DNA of 64,000 bases. Source: Acidobacteriota bacterium (GTDB lineage: Bacteria; Acidobacteriota; Terriglobia; Bryobacterales; Bryobacteraceae). This document shows, in pieces, positions 1 to 9,539 of this stretch. A model generated the notes under the pieces. It searched no databases, was not told the DNA's origin, and was given only the letters and a program-made list of their open reading frames with translations. A program made the translations under genes and the position numbers. The first letter of the stretch is position 1; the number at the start of each line of letters is the position of its first letter. The stretch is taken from positions 62,001 through 126,000 of the forward strand of contig JAKOTR010000022.1 of the NCBI GenBank assembly GCA_029776225.1. Reading direction: 5' to 3'.

Positions 1-834
1 CAGTTCGGCCAGTTCGGTAACGGTATGCAAGAAATCGGGATGCTTTGGGCCCAGCACTTTCTCCTGGATCGAGAGCGCCAGCCGAAACAACGGTTCGGCG
101 CTCGCAAACTTCCCCTGCTTCCGGTACATCGTGGCGATCTCGGTGAGAGCGACCGCAACTTTCGGGTGCTCATCGCCCTGGAGAGCTTTTCTGAGTTCGA
201 GAACCCTCCACAGGATGGGTTCGGCCTCAGACAGCCGCTCCTGAGCCACATAAAAACGCGCCAGCGTTTGCAGCACCGCGAGGGTGTTCCAATCCTCGAC
301 CTTGCGGGCGCTGAGCAGCCTCAAGGCGCGTTGCAGTCCGTAAAACGCCTCGGGCATCCGCCCGAGCTTCATGGCGATTTCGCCAAGGCTGGACAGCACG
401 AGAGCTATGTCGGGGTGGTCGGGCCCCAGTTCCTCGGTCCAGATCTCGAGCGCGCGTTTGTAGGCCAGCTCCGCCTCGGCACACTTGCCCTGCGATTTAT
501 ACAGGCCGCCCAGGTTGTAGAACACCTGGCCTAAGTCCACGGCCTTCTCGCGGCCAGCTTTCTCGAGAAGCGTTACGGCACGCCGGAATTGAGACTCGGC
601 GTCATGGTATTTGCCTTGGTAGTAATAGAGCGTCCCCAACCGGTTGAGCATGTCCGGCAGGACAGGGTTGTTCGGACCGCCTTGCTCGGCCTCGGCAACC
701 GCTTTCTCCATCGCCAAAGCCGCCTGGTCCAGGCATCCCAGATAGAAGGCACCCTCCGCTAAGTCATTGAGATATTGACACGTTGCGTCACGTAATTCGC
801 TCTGAGCGTCGCGAACCGGCAAATCCGCTGTCAT
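1..834 (-). CDS. TPR-repeat protein, N-terminal part (runs off the window)
   Basis: Open frame of 278 codons from an ATG at 834 that is still open at base 1, so the C-terminus lies outside the window. The translation is a run of tetratricopeptide repeats of the kinesin-light-chain type: paired helices with phrases such as LNRLGTLYYYQGKYHDAE, FYNLGGLYKSQGKCAEAE and LTEIATMYRKQGKFASAE, at a spacing of about 42 residues. No signal peptide or catalytic motif is visible in this part. TPR arrays act as protein-protein interaction scaffolds. In acidobacteria they are often fused to other domains, and the missing part could hold one. The start is supported by an extended -10 element just upstream. 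Confidence 0.8.
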   Translation of the reverse strand, partial: MTADLPVRDAQSELRDATCQYLNDLAEGAFYLGCLDQAALAMEKAVAEAEQGGPNNPVLPDMLNRLGTLYYYQGKYHDAESQFRRAVTLLEKAGREKAVDLGQVFYNLGGLYKSQGKCAEAELAYKRALEIWTEELGPDHPDIALVLSSLGEIAMKLGRMPEAFYGLQRALRLLSARKVEDWNTLAVLQTLARFYVAQERLSEAEPILWRVLELRKALQGDEHPKVAVALTEIATMYRKQGKFASAEPLFRLALSIQEKVLGPKHPDFLHTVTELAEL

Positions 835-849
835 GACAGAGTTAAGAAG

Positions 850-858
850 AGTGTAGCA
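850..858 (-). promoter_or_regulatory. extended -10 promoter of the TPR gene
   Basis: Read on the minus strand, TGCTACACT is an extended -10 (TG, one base, TACACT) lying 15 bases before the ATG at 834. The predicted leader is only about 8 bases and has no Shine-Dalgarno sequence. No convincing -35 is seen. Confidence 0.35.
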
Positions 859-1044
859 CTGGATACCCCAAAATGCGAGGGGTTAGTGTCCACATTTGTG
901 GGTAGTACTGTGAATTTTTGCGTCCGGGGTGTCCCCAAAGCGCCGCGGCGGAATTCCAGAGTTTAGGACCCTGATAGCGCTGCCTTGACCCCGAACGCCG
1001 GGTCTGGGAAATTGTGGTGATGACATTCCGGGCTTGGAGGGCGT

Positions 1045-1488
1045 ATGGCAGATAGGGTTCGTTCGATTCTGGCGAACAAGGGCTCGGCAATCTGGTCTGT
1101 TACGCCGGAATCAACGGTCTATGAGGCGTTGATGCTGATGGCCGAAAAGGATGTTGGGGCGTTGCCCGTCGTTTCCGAGGGCAAGCTGGCCGGCATTTTC
1201 TCCGAGCGCGATTACGCCCGCAAGGTCGCCCTCATGGGGCGCTCGTCAAAAGAAATGCGGGTGTCGGAGATCATGACCGGCGAAGTCATCACGATCACGC
1301 CGGACCACAGCATCGACGAATGCATGCGGATTGTGACCGAGCATCGCATCCGCCACCTTCCCGTCGTGGAAGGAGACCGGCTCGTCGGGATCGTCTCAAT
1401 CGGCGACCTGGTGAACGCGATCATCTCCGCGCAGGCGGCAACGATCGAGCACCTGAGCAACTATATAACGGGTAATTACCCCTCGTAA
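1045..1488 (+). CDS. CBS-domain pair protein
   Basis: 147-residue stand-alone protein made of two CBS domains (about residues 13-68 and 78-132). Typical phrases are VYEALMLMAEKDVGALPVV in the first and IDECMRIVTEHRIRHLPVV in the second. CBS pairs (Bateman modules) bind adenosine nucleotides such as AMP or ATP and act as energy or redox sensors. The ligand cannot be read from the sequence. A GGAGG Shine-Dalgarno sits about 5 bases before the ATG. The gene converges with bshC, leaving 19 bases between the two stops. Single-gene unit; no partner enzyme is adjacent. Confidence 0.88.
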   Translation: MADRVRSILANKGSAIWSVTPESTVYEALMLMAEKDVGALPVVSEGKLAGIFSERDYARKVALMGRSSKEMRVSEIMTGEVITITPDHSIDECMRIVTEHRIRHLPVVEGDRLVGIVSIGDLVNAIISAQAATIEHLSNYITGNYPS

Positions 1489-1507
1489 TCCTGTTAGGGC
1501 ACCGGCG

Positions 1508-3088
1508 CTACAGGGCAACCACGCGGTGATCGCGGCAATCGAGCGTCAATAAGTCCGCAAGTCGGGCGGTGAGCTCCAGGCCGTGCCGCGCCAGGAACGG
1601 CAGGATCGAGTAGAAGCGTTCCTGCAGGTGCTTCTGCGGGTAAATCAGCCCGTTGAGATAAGCGGCGCCGGCAGCGGCCCGCTCATTCCGCCGCAGTGCC
1701 TCGCGCGCCGCCTTGCGCTCAATTTTGGAAAGCTGCCATTCGATTTTGCGGCGGCTGGTCTGGAGCGCGGCCTCGAGGGTCGGGTCGAAGGCCTTGAAGG
1801 CAGCGCTCAGCTCTTCCAGCGCCTGCTTTGATTTCGCCTGCGCCGCCTCGATGGCGCCGCCGAGCTCGCTGGGCACCAGCTTGCGCGCAATACGTTCTTT
1901 TAATGCCTCCTCGCCCGCGAAGAAATCGGTCAACGAAAGCCCATAGCGGTCCATGAGCTTGCCCGCCCGCGCATCCAGTAGCGTCGCGCTCTGGCGGTGG
2001 AGGGCGACCGGCATGCGGCGCAACAGCGCGTCGTAGATCACCTGCGATTGGGCAAGGTAAGCGAGCTCCGCCGGCCCGCCCACATACGCCACGGTCGGGA
2101 GAATGTAGTCCTGCACAACCGGGCGCAGCAGCGCGTTGGGCGAGAGGTGCTCGGCTTGCGCGGCGAGATCGCGGGCGGAGAACTTCCGTCCGTTGGTGGA
2201 ATACTCGCTGTTCTGGCGATGGAGCGTCAGGCGCCGGCCGCCTTCGAGCAGAAACACCAGCGACGTGTGCTCGTCGACGTGTACCTGGGCATGGTAGCCG
2301 TTAGTGGTCAGTTCGCGGTTGCGCTCCAGGATACGGGCGGTAAGATCGGGAGCCGCCTCCACCGCTTCGCGCAGCAGCGGGGCCGCAAGCCGCCGCGATG
2401 CCGGGTGCATCGGGTCCAGAAAAAGCAGGTCCTGAGACGCGAGCACTTGCCGCAGGAGATGGAAAAATGCCGAACCGAGCGTGCGCCCGGGCGTGTAAGC
2501 GTCCGCGACGAGCTCCGCCGTCTCGTCGCCGAAGGGGAAGTCCCGCAGCGCTTCCCGCAAAGCGTCCACCGGGCTGCGGTCAATTGGAATCTCTCCCACG
2601 GGCCGCCGCTCCGGGTTCGAACCGGGGATTTCCAGCCGCACCGGTTTGTGCTCGGCGTCGAACACCCAGCAGTGGTTGATCTCCTCGTAGTCGTGATCTT
2701 CGGTCGCGAGCCAAAAAACGGGCACTGCCGGTATGCCCATCTCCGTCAGTCTGTCTGCCAGCTTCGCGGCCGTGATCGCTTTGTAAATCGTGTAGCAGGG
2801 ACCGGAGAACAACCCGACCTGCTGGCCCGTCACCACCGCCACGGCGCCGGGCTGCGCGAGCCTGTCGAGCGCCGGAGAGGAGCCGTTCTGCTCCGCCAGC
2901 GCCTTGACCAGCGCACTGCGCCGCTCGCTGGGATAGTCAACCTGCGCGGCCGCAGTCCGGTAGGACTCCGCGTCGTAAGGTGAGTGCGCGTAGAAGCCGG
3001 CCACCCTGTCGAAGTGGTACAGAAAGTCGGCAAACAGCTTGGACGTGTGCGGCAATCGGGTATGGCTTATGCAGGCTGAATCAATCAC
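1508..3088 (-). CDS. bshC: Bacillithiol biosynthesis cysteine-adding enzyme BshC
   Basis: About 526 residues, near the usual BshC length of about 540. BshC is the putative cysteine ligase of bacillithiol synthesis, joining Cys to GlcN-malate. Recognisable segments are the N-terminal LFADFLYHFDRVAGFY, AVVTGQQVGLFSGPCYTIYK (Rossmann-like core), VFWLATEDHDYEEI, and a C-terminal coiled coil ending with NGLIYPQKHLQERFYSILPF. The GTG at 3088 is preferred: it gives the usual start just before the CISHTRLP segment, and TACGCT with an upstream TG lies 8 bases before it. An in-frame TTG at 3145 would run into the promoter of divergent hemW. The other bacillithiol genes bshA and bshB are not in the window. 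Confidence 0.88.
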   Translation of the reverse strand: MIDSACISHTRLPHTSKLFADFLYHFDRVAGFYAHSPYDAESYRTAAAQVDYPSERRSALVKALAEQNGSSPALDRLAQPGAVAVVTGQQVGLFSGPCYTIYKAITAAKLADRLTEMGIPAVPVFWLATEDHDYEEINHCWVFDAEHKPVRLEIPGSNPERRPVGEIPIDRSPVDALREALRDFPFGDETAELVADAYTPGRTLGSAFFHLLRQVLASQDLLFLDPMHPASRRLAAPLLREAVEAAPDLTARILERNRELTTNGYHAQVHVDEHTSLVFLLEGGRRLTLHRQNSEYSTNGRKFSARDLAAQAEHLSPNALLRPVVQDYILPTVAYVGGPAELAYLAQSQVIYDALLRRMPVALHRQSATLLDARAGKLMDRYGLSLTDFFAGEEALKERIARKLVPSELGGAIEAAQAKSKQALEELSAAFKAFDPTLEAALQTSRRKIEWQLSKIERKAAREALRRNERAAAGAAYLNGLIYPQKHLQERFYSILPFLARHGLELTARLADLLTLDCRDHRVVAL

Positions 3089-3140
3089 CAGTCCCAAGCG
3101 TAGCAGATGCTTTGCGATGCCCGAAAGATGCCGTTGTTGG

Positions 3141-3146
3141 GACAAT
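3141..3146 (+). promoter_or_regulatory. -10 element of hemW (leaderless pattern)
   Basis: GACAAT ends 6 bases before the TTG at 3153, so transcription would begin at or very near the start codon. No Shine-Dalgarno is present. It lies inside the 64-base gap between the divergent bshC and hemW starts. Confidence 0.35.
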
Positions 3147-3152
3147 GGAAAC

Positions 3153-4247
3153 TTGGCGGGTGTTTACATTTCCTTCCCGTTCTGCTCGCAGAAATGCACG
3201 TTCTGCAACTTCGCTTCCGGCGTGTTTTCGCGCGGCCTGGAAGAGCGGTATCTGCGGGCGCTGCGCGCGGAGGCGGCCCGGTTCGCATGGAAGTGGCTTC
3301 CGGAAACGGTGTACCTGGGGGGCGGCACGCCGAGCCGTCTGAGCGGGGACGATCTGGCGGAATTACTGGCGCTTGTGCCGGGCCGGCCCTGGCGTGAGGC
3401 CACCATCGAGGCGGCGCCGGGCAGCATCACCCCCGAGAAGGCGCGAGCCTGGGCTGCGGCCGGGGTGAACCGCGTCAGCCTCGGCGTGCAGTCGTTCGTG
3501 AGCGCCGAGCTGGCGGGCACCGGACGGAAGCATACCGCGGAAGTCGTAGCGCGCGAGGTGGGCATCCTCCGCGATGCGGGCATCGAGAACTTCAACATCG
3601 ACCTGATCGCCGGGCTGCCGGGGCAGACGCCCGCAAGCTGGAGGGAGTCGCTGGAATGGTTGCAGCGGCTCGCGGCGCCGCACGTCTCCGTTTACATGCT
3701 GGAGGTGGATGAGGACAGCCGGCTGGGAGCGGAAATCCTGAAGGGCGGCGCACGGTACGGCGCGGCGCGCGTGCCTGCGGAAGACGAAATCGTGGAACTG
3801 TACGAGATCGCGGTGGACCGGCTTGAGGCCATGGGAGTTTCGCAGTATGAAATCTCCAACTTCGCCCGGCCCGGACGCCGGTCGCTGCACAACCTGAAGT
3901 ACTGGAAGCTGGAGCCCTACGCGGGCTTCGGCGCGGACGCGCACTCTTTCGACGGCGCCGTGCGGCGGCAGAATGCGGAGACGCCCGAGGAATACGTCGA
4001 GCGCATGGAGCGCGGCGAGGCGCCCTGCATTGCGGAAACCCCCGCGCGCCTGGCGGAAGAAAAATTCATCCTCGGGCTGCGCCTGCGGGAGGGTATACGG
4101 CCGTCGCCGGAGGAGTGGCTCACGTTCGCGGCGCCCATTGCCAGGTTGACTGAAGCCGGTCTGCTCGAAACGGCGGACGGGGCGCTCCGGCTCACGCGGC
4201 GCGGCATTTTGTTGTCCAATGAAGTATTCCAGGACTTTATCTCATGA
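3153..4247 (+). CDS. hemW: Radical SAM heme chaperone HemW (coproporphyrinogen oxidase-like)
   Basis: 364 residues. The N-terminal CSQKCTFC (Cys11, Cys15, Cys18) is the CX3CX2C ligand set for a radical-SAM 4Fe-4S cluster. It is followed by the glycine-rich YLGGGTPS and by [13 protein letters not shown]. HemW-family proteins are homologous to HemN (CPDH) but mostly act as heme-insertion chaperones; true HemN activity cannot be excluded from sequence. The TTG start is chosen because it gives [11 protein letters not shown], the family's normal N-terminus, and because a -10 element sits 6 bases upstream. An in-frame ATG at 3117 is the alternative. The 3' end overlaps the next gene by ATGA, implying translational coupling. 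Confidence 0.87.
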   Translation: MAGVYISFPFCSQKCTFCNFASGVFSRGLEERYLRALRAEAARFAWKWLPETVYLGGGTPSRLSGDDLAELLALVPGRPWREATIEAAPGSITPEKARAWAAAGVNRVSLGVQSFVSAELAGTGRKHTAEVVAREVGILRDAGIENFNIDLIAGLPGQTPASWRESLEWLQRLAAPHVSVYMLEVDEDSRLGAEILKGGARYGAARVPAEDEIVELYEIAVDRLEAMGVSQYEISNFARPGRRSLHNLKYWKLEPYAGFGADAHSFDGAVRRQNAETPEEYVERMERGEAPCIAETPARLAEEKFILGLRLREGIRPSPEEWLTFAAPIARLTEAGLLETADGALRLTRRGILLSNEVFQDFIS

Positions 4248-5341
4248 AAGCTCGATTCCTACCACGAGGCTTGGGCGGCGGCCGCCCCGAGGAAGTCCGC
4301 ATCATTGACCTGCGCAGCGACACAGTTACCAAGCCCACCGCGGCCATGCGCCAGGCCATGGCGGAGGCCGAGGTCGGGGACGACGTCTATGGCGAGGATC
4401 CGACCGTCAACCGCCTGGAGAAGCGGGCAGCCGAGATCTTCGGCAAGGAGGCCGCCCTGTTCGTCCCCACGGGCACCATGGGAAACACCATTGCCATCAA
4501 GCTGCACACAACCCACGGCCAGGAAGTGATCTGCGAAGCCCGCTCGCACGTCTTCAATTACGAACTGGCGATGATGGCGTGGTTTTCCGGCTGCGTGGCG
4601 CGGCCGATTTACGCCGAAAATGGCATCCTCACGTGGGAGCAGATCCGGCGCGAAATTCGCCCGCTGGGTCCGCACGCCGCGCCGACCGGCTTGATCGAGC
4701 TGGAAAACACGCACAACATGGCGGGCGGCTCGGTATACCCGCCGGAGGTGTTGCGCGAGATCTGCGACAACGCGCACGAGATGGGCCTGAAAGTCCACCT
4801 GGACGGCGCACGGATTTTCAATGCGGCGGCTTACCTCGGCAGATCCGTGCTGGAGATCACGGCGCCGTGCGACACAGTGATGTTCTGCCTGTCAAAAGGC
4901 TTGGGAGCGCCGGTGGGGTCCATGCTCGTGGGATCTGCGGAGGCGATCGAGCGCGCGCGCCTCTACCGGAAAAGGCTGGGCGGCGGAATGAGGCAGGCAG
5001 GAGTGCTGGCGGCGGCGGGCCTGATTGCGCTGGAGGAGATGCCGTCGCGGCTCAGCGAGGACCACGCTAACGCCGCCTTCCTCGCGGACGCACTCTCAAA
5101 AATGCCGGGCATTTCAGTACCGCACGAGGTGCAAACCAACATCGTGGTGTTCGACATCGCGGGCACGGGGCTTACAACCGAGGAGTTCAGCGCCCGCTTG
5201 AAGGCGCGCGGCATCCTGATCAACGGCATCGGCGGAACGCGCATGCGGTTAGTGACGCACATGGACGTGAGCCGCGAGGACTGTGAAAAGGCGCTTACCG
5301 CGCTCGCGCAAGTCGCCGCGGGCGCGGCCGTCAACGCATAA
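4244..5341 (+). CDS. Low-specificity L-threonine aldolase-like PLP lyase
   Basis: 365 residues of the GLY1/LtaE type of fold-type I PLP enzyme, which splits L-threonine or allo-threonine to glycine and acetaldehyde. [12 protein letters not shown] near the N-terminus, [26 protein letters not shown] (PLP-ring Asp) and [12 protein letters not shown] (Schiff-base Lys218) are all present. The ATG at 4244 overlaps the hemW stop. About 18 residues precede the conserved IDLRSDT, so the true start may be internal, but no ATG or GTG lies in between. The linkage to hemW may reflect glycine supply, but that is only a guess. Confidence 0.85.
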   Translation: MKARFLPRGLGGGRPEEVRIIDLRSDTVTKPTAAMRQAMAEAEVGDDVYGEDPTVNRLEKRAAEIFGKEAALFVPTGTMGNTIAIKLHTTHGQEVICEARSHVFNYELAMMAWFSGCVARPIYAENGILTWEQIRREIRPLGPHAAPTGLIELENTHNMAGGSVYPPEVLREICDNAHEMGLKVHLDGARIFNAAAYLGRSVLEITAPCDTVMFCLSKGLGAPVGSMLVGSAEAIERARLYRKRLGGGMRQAGVLAAAGLIALEEMPSRLSEDHANAAFLADALSKMPGISVPHEVQTNIVVFDIAGTGLTTEEFSARLKARGILINGIGGTRMRLVTHMDVSREDCEKALTALAQVAAGAAVNA

Positions 5342-5433
5342 CGCCTTCAGGGGCCTGCCGCTTCGCATGGGCGGGTACCGCGTGGGGTCCCGCCGATGCG
5401 TCATAATACTTCTTGCCCTTTTTCCAGCCCCAT

Positions 5434-8400
5434 ATGCCCAGAAGAACCGATATCAAAAAAATCTTAATCATCGGCTCCGGTCCCATTGTCATTGGACAGG
5501 CCTGTGAGTTCGATTATTCAGGCACGCAGGCCTGCAAGGCGCTGCGGAGCCTGGGGTATGAGATTGTGCTGGTCAACTCAAACCCCGCCACGATCATGAC
5601 CGATCCCGAGATGGCCGATGTGACGTACATCGAGCCGCTCAATTTGCCAACGCTGGTCAAGATCATCGAGAAGGAGCGTCCCGACGCGCTCCTGCCGAAC
5701 CTGGGCGGTCAATCCGGCCTCAATCTCTGCGCCGAACTCGCGCGGACAGGCACGCTCGAGAAGTACGGCGTGCAGGTCATCGGCGTGCAGGTGGACGCGA
5801 TCGAGCGCGGCGAGGACCGGGTGGCTTTTAAGGAAACGATGGAGCGGCTGGGCATCGACATGCCGCGCAGCGCCCCGGCGTACTCGGTGGAGGAAGCCGA
5901 GCGGATCGCCGCCGAACTTTCCTACCCCGTCGTTATCCGGCCGGCCTACACGCTGGGCGGCACTGGCGGCGGGCTGGTTTACAACGTCGAAGAACTCCGT
6001 GTTGTGGCGAGCCGCGGCCTGGCGGCGAGCCTCGCGGGGCAGGTCCTGGTCGAGGAAGCCGTGGTCGGCTGGGAAGAACTCGAGCTCGAAGTCGTCCGCG
6101 ACTCGAAGAACCAGATGATCACCGTCTGTTTCATCGAGAACGTGGACGCGATGGGAGTGCACACGGGCGATTCCTTCTGCACCGCCCCGATGCTCACGAT
6201 TTCCCAGGACCTCCAGAGGCGGCTGCAGGAGATGGCCTACAAGATCATCGAAGCCATCGAGGTGATCGGCGGCGCCAACGTGCAGTTCGCCCATAATCCC
6301 GAAACCGGCCGGGTGGTGGTGATCGAGATCAATCCGCGGACTTCGAGGTCGTCCGCCCTGGCGTCGAAAGCCACCGGCTTCCCGATCGCTCTCATCTCGT
6401 GCAAGCTGGCCGCCGGTCTCACGCTGGACGAACTCCCCTACTGGCGCGGCGGCACGCTGGCCGACTACACGCCTTCGGGCGATTACGTTGTCGTGAAATT
6501 CGCCCGCTGGGCGTTTGAGAAGTTCCCCGGCGCCGTGGACAAGCTCGGCACCCAGATGCGCGCCGTGGGCGAGGTGATGAGCATCGGCAAGACCTACAAG
6601 GAGGCTTTTCAGAAGGCGATCCGCGCGCTCGAAAACGGGCGCTCCGGTCTGGGATTCGCCAAGGATTTTCACCAGAAGCCGCTCGCCGAATTGCTCACCA
6701 TGTTGAACGAGCCCACCAGCGAGCGCCAGTTCATCCTGTATGAAGCCATACGGAAGGGCGCGCCCCTCGATCTGCTTTCGAGAAAGACCCACATCAAGCG
6801 CTGGTTCCTCGAACAGATGAAGGAACTGGTCGATCTCGAAGAGGAGATTCTTCGGTATCGGGGACGGCCGCTTCCGGACGAGCTGCTGACAAGAGCGAAG
6901 AAGGACGGATTCGCCGACAAGTATCTGGCCGGTCTGCTCGGAATCCCCGAAACCGACATCCGGGCCCAGCGCACAAGGTTGGGCGTCGTGGAGGCGTGGG
7001 ACGCCGTGCCGGTAAGCGGCGTCGAGAACGCCGCCTATTATTACTCGACCTACAACGGAGAGGACCGCGTGCCGGTCAGCAGCGGCAAACCGAAGGTGAT
7101 GGTTCTCGGCGGCGGGCCGAATCGCATCGGCCAGGGGATCGAATTCGATTACTGCTGCGTGCATGCGGCGTTCGCGCTGCGCGACGCGGGGTACGAATCG
7201 ATCATGGTGAACTGCAACCCCGAGACCGTCTCCACCGACTTCGACACCGCGGACAAGCTTTACTTCGAGCCGCTGACCGTCGAGGACGTGCTGAGCATTT
7301 ATGAGAAAGAGAAGCCGGTCGGGATCATCGTGCAGTTCGGCGGCCAGACGCCGCTGAATCTGGCCAACGACCTCGCCGCGGCGGGCGTCAGAATTCTGGG
7401 CACGTCTCCCGACGCCATCGACCTCGCCGAGGACCGCGACCGCTTCCGCCAGGTGATGGCGCGCATGAACATCCCGATGCCGCCATCGGAGATGGCCGTC
7501 AGCGTCGAGCAGGCGCTCGCTGCCGCTGCCCGCATCGGCTACCCGGTGATGGTGCGACCGTCGTACGTTCTGGGCGGCCGCGGGATGGAAGTGGTCCATG
7601 ACGAGAAGATGCTTCGCCACTACATGGCGGCAGCCAAAGGCGTCACTCCGGAGCGTCCCATTCTCATCGACAAGTTCCTCGAAAACGCCATCGAGTGCGA
7701 AGCGGATGCGATCTGCGACAACAACGAAGTCTTCCTGCCTGCGGTGATGGAACACATCGAGTACGCGGGCATCCATTCGGGCGATTCGGCATGCGTCATT
7801 CCCCCGGTCAGCATCGAGCCGCGCCACCTCGAAACGATCAAGGATTACACGCGGCGCATCGCTCTCGAGCTTGGCGTTGTGGGGTTGATGAACATGCAGT
7901 ACGCCATCGCGAACGGGATCGTGTACGTGCTGGAGGCGAACCCGCGTGCTTCCCGCACGGTGCCGCTGGTGTCCAAGGTCTGCAACATCCGGATGGCGCG
8001 CTGCGCGACGCAGTTGATGTTGGGCTACAGGCTGTCGGATCTCGGCCTTACTCACACCGCAATCCCGCACTTCGGTGTCAAGGAGGCGGTCTTCCCGTTC
8101 AACATGATGCCCGAAGTGGATCCGCTGCTCGGCCCCGAAATGCGCTCGACCGGGGAAGTGCTGGGCCTCGCGGAAACCTTCGGCGAAGCCTTTTTCAAGG
8201 CGCAGCAGGCCACGCAATTGCCCCTGCCGCTGGAAGGGACGGTGCTCATTACCGTGGCCAAGCGCGACCGTGCGGGCGTGCTGGAAGTTGCCCGGCAGTT
8301 CTCCGATCTCGGCCTGAAGATCCTCGCTACACGAGGAACCGCGGCATGGCTGGCGGCTCACGGAATCCCGGCGCAGGTCGTCAAGAAGATGCAGGAAGGG

Positions 8401-8667
8401 CGGCCGAACATCGTGGACCACATTAAGAACGGTGAGATCCAACTGATCGTGAACACCCCGGCCGGGAAAGAGAGCGAACTGGACGATTCCTACATCCGCA
8501 AGAACGCCATCAAGTACAAGATTCACTACATTACGACCGTGGCGGGAGCGCTGGCGGCGGCAAAAGGAATTGCGGCCTGCCGGAAAAGCGGAACCGGCGA
8601 GGTCCGTTCCCTGCAAAGCTATCACGCCGGCCTGGTAAGCGCTCAGGCCGACCTCGTACGGGGGTAA
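5434..8667 (+). CDS. carB: Carbamoyl-phosphate synthase large subunit
   Basis: 1077 residues, matching the usual 1073 or so. It makes carbamoyl phosphate from bicarbonate, ammonia (from CarA) and two ATP for arginine and pyrimidine synthesis. The two homologous halves are clear: each has an ATP-grasp domain (GSGPIVIGQACEFDYSG at the N-terminus and GGGPNRIGQGIEFDYC at about residue 560), and a C-terminal MGS-like allosteric domain follows from about residue 935. The start is the ATG at 5434, giving MPRRTDIKKILIIGSGP. A CATAAT -10 candidate lies near 5402. carA is not adjacent, which is common. Confidence 0.96.
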   Translation: MPRRTDIKKILIIGSGPIVIGQACEFDYSGTQACKALRSLGYEIVLVNSNPATIMTDPEMADVTYIEPLNLPTLVKIIEKERPDALLPNLGGQSGLNLCAELARTGTLEKYGVQVIGVQVDAIERGEDRVAFKETMERLGIDMPRSAPAYSVEEAERIAAELSYPVVIRPAYTLGGTGGGLVYNVEELRVVASRGLAASLAGQVLVEEAVVGWEELELEVVRDSKNQMITVCFIENVDAMGVHTGDSFCTAPMLTISQDLQRRLQEMAYKIIEAIEVIGGANVQFAHNPETGRVVVIEINPRTSRSSALASKATGFPIALISCKLAAGLTLDELPYWRGGTLADYTPSGDYVVVKFARWAFEKFPGAVDKLGTQMRAVGEVMSIGKTYKEAFQKAIRALENGRSGLGFAKDFHQKPLAELLTMLNEPTSERQFILYEAIRKGAPLDLLSRKTHIKRWFLEQMKELVDLEEEILRYRGRPLPDELLTRAKKDGFADKYLAGLLGIPETDIRAQRTRLGVVEAWDAVPVSGVENAAYYYSTYNGEDRVPVSSGKPKVMVLGGGPNRIGQGIEFDYCCVHAAFALRDAGYESIMVNCNPETVSTDFDTADKLYFEPLTVEDVLSIYEKEKPVGIIVQFGGQTPLNLANDLAAAGVRILGTSPDAIDLAEDRDRFRQVMARMNIPMPPSEMAVSVEQALAAAARIGYPVMVRPSYVLGGRGMEVVHDEKMLRHYMAAAKGVTPERPILIDKFLENAIECEADAICDNNEVFLPAVMEHIEYAGIHSGDSACVIPPVSIEPRHLETIKDYTRRIALELGVVGLMNMQYAIANGIVYVLEANPRASRTVPLVSKVCNIRMARCATQLMLGYRLSDLGLTHTAIPHFGVKEAVFPFNMMPEVDPLLGPEMRSTGEVLGLAETFGEAFFKAQQATQLPLPLEGTVLITVAKRDRAGVLEVARQFSDLGLKILATRGTAAWLAAHGIPAQVVKKMQEGRPNIVDHIKNGEIQLIVNTPAGKESELDDSYIRKNAIKYKIHYITTVAGALAAAKGIAACRKSGTGEVRSLQSYHAGLVSAQADLVRG

Positions 8668-8702
8668 GTCCGCCTGCGTCTGGCTCGCCGGAGAACGGCG
8701 GA

Positions 8703-8708
8703 TACAAT
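8703..8708 (+). promoter_or_regulatory. -10 TACAAT, leaderless promoter
   Basis: TACAAT ends 6 bases before the GTG at 8715. With normal spacing the first transcribed base is the start codon itself. No Shine-Dalgarno or good -35 is present. Confidence 0.5.
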
Positions 8709-8714
8709 TGGGTC

Positions 8715-9539
8715 GTGGGATTCGAAAAGGAACTGGAAACAGCGCGGGCGGCGGCTCTGCGCGCGGGACGCCTCGCGCTCGACTACCAGGCGAAAGGGGT
8801 CTCAGCGGAAGCCAAGCTCGACCGTTCCCCGGTGACCATTGCCGACCGGGAATGCGAGCGGCTCATCGCAGCGGCGCTCGATGAGGCGTTCCCGGACGAC
8901 GGCCTGCTGGGCGAGGAGGGCCTGGCCAAACAATCCTCTTCCGGCCGGCGGTGGATCATCGACCCGATCGACGGCACGCGCGACTTCCTGCGCGGGCTGC
9001 CCACGTGGGCGGTGCTGATCGGGCTCGAAACCGGCAGCGAGGTCAGCGCCGGCGTGGTGTACTTTCCCGCAACGGGCGACCTGTATTTCGCGAGCCGCGG
9101 CGGCGGCGCGTTCTTCAACGATCGCCCGATCCGCGTGTCGTCCATATCGAAACCCGCCGAGGCCCTGCTATGCGTAAACGGGTTCAACAGCGTGCTCAAC
9201 CTGCCGTTCGCGCCGAAACTGCTCGGCTGGATGCAGGCGTTCTGGGCCGTACGCAGCTTCGGCGGCTGCCAGGACGCCATGCTGGTCGCCAGCGGGCGCG
9301 CCGAGGCCTGGATTGAACCCGAAGGAAAACCCTGGGACTTCGCCCCGCTCAAGGTGATTTGCGAGGAAGCCGGCGCAGTTTTCTTCAATTTTGACGGGCG
9401 GCGCACAATCTACGGCGGCAACGGCGCGATCTGCGTGCCGGGACTGGAACTGGAGCTGCGGCGCTTTGTTATCGGCGCCACGCTCAAAGACTCTCCGGAA
9501 AAAGCGCCGCCGATTGTGCAGCCATTGGAGGAACTATGA
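8715..9539 (+). CDS. Inositol-monophosphatase family phosphatase (HisN/CysQ-like)
   Basis: 274 residues. The metal and phosphate motifs of the Li+-sensitive Mg2+-dependent phosphatase family are intact: GLLGEEG, WIIDPIDGTRDF (Asp83-Pro-Ile-Asp-Gly-Thr88) and the late WDFAPLKVICEEAG. Family members hydrolyse myo-inositol-1-phosphate, histidinol phosphate (HisN) or 3'-phosphoadenosine nucleotides (CysQ), and the sequence alone does not separate these. The GTG start is supported by the TACAAT element. The stop overlaps the following gene's ATG (ATGA), so the two are co-translated. Confidence 0.85.
   Translation: MGFEKELETARAAALRAGRLALDYQAKGVSAEAKLDRSPVTIADRECERLIAAALDEAFPDDGLLGEEGLAKQSSSGRRWIIDPIDGTRDFLRGLPTWAVLIGLETGSEVSAGVVYFPATGDLYFASRGGGAFFNDRPIRVSSISKPAEALLCVNGFNSVLNLPFAPKLLGWMQAFWAVRSFGGCQDAMLVASGRAEAWIEPEGKPWDFAPLKVICEEAGAVFFNFDGRRTIYGGNGAICVPGLELELRRFVIGATLKDSPEKAPPIVQPLEEL

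Noticed and set aside
842-1090. 82-codon frame upstream of the TPR gene
   Set aside because: Covers the intergenic promoter region and the start of the CBS gene on the other strand; no protein character.
5578-8625. A 1015-codon open frame antisense to carB
   Set aside because: Mirror of a GC-rich essential gene; composition is His/Arg-rich with no domain, while carB on the other strand is certain.
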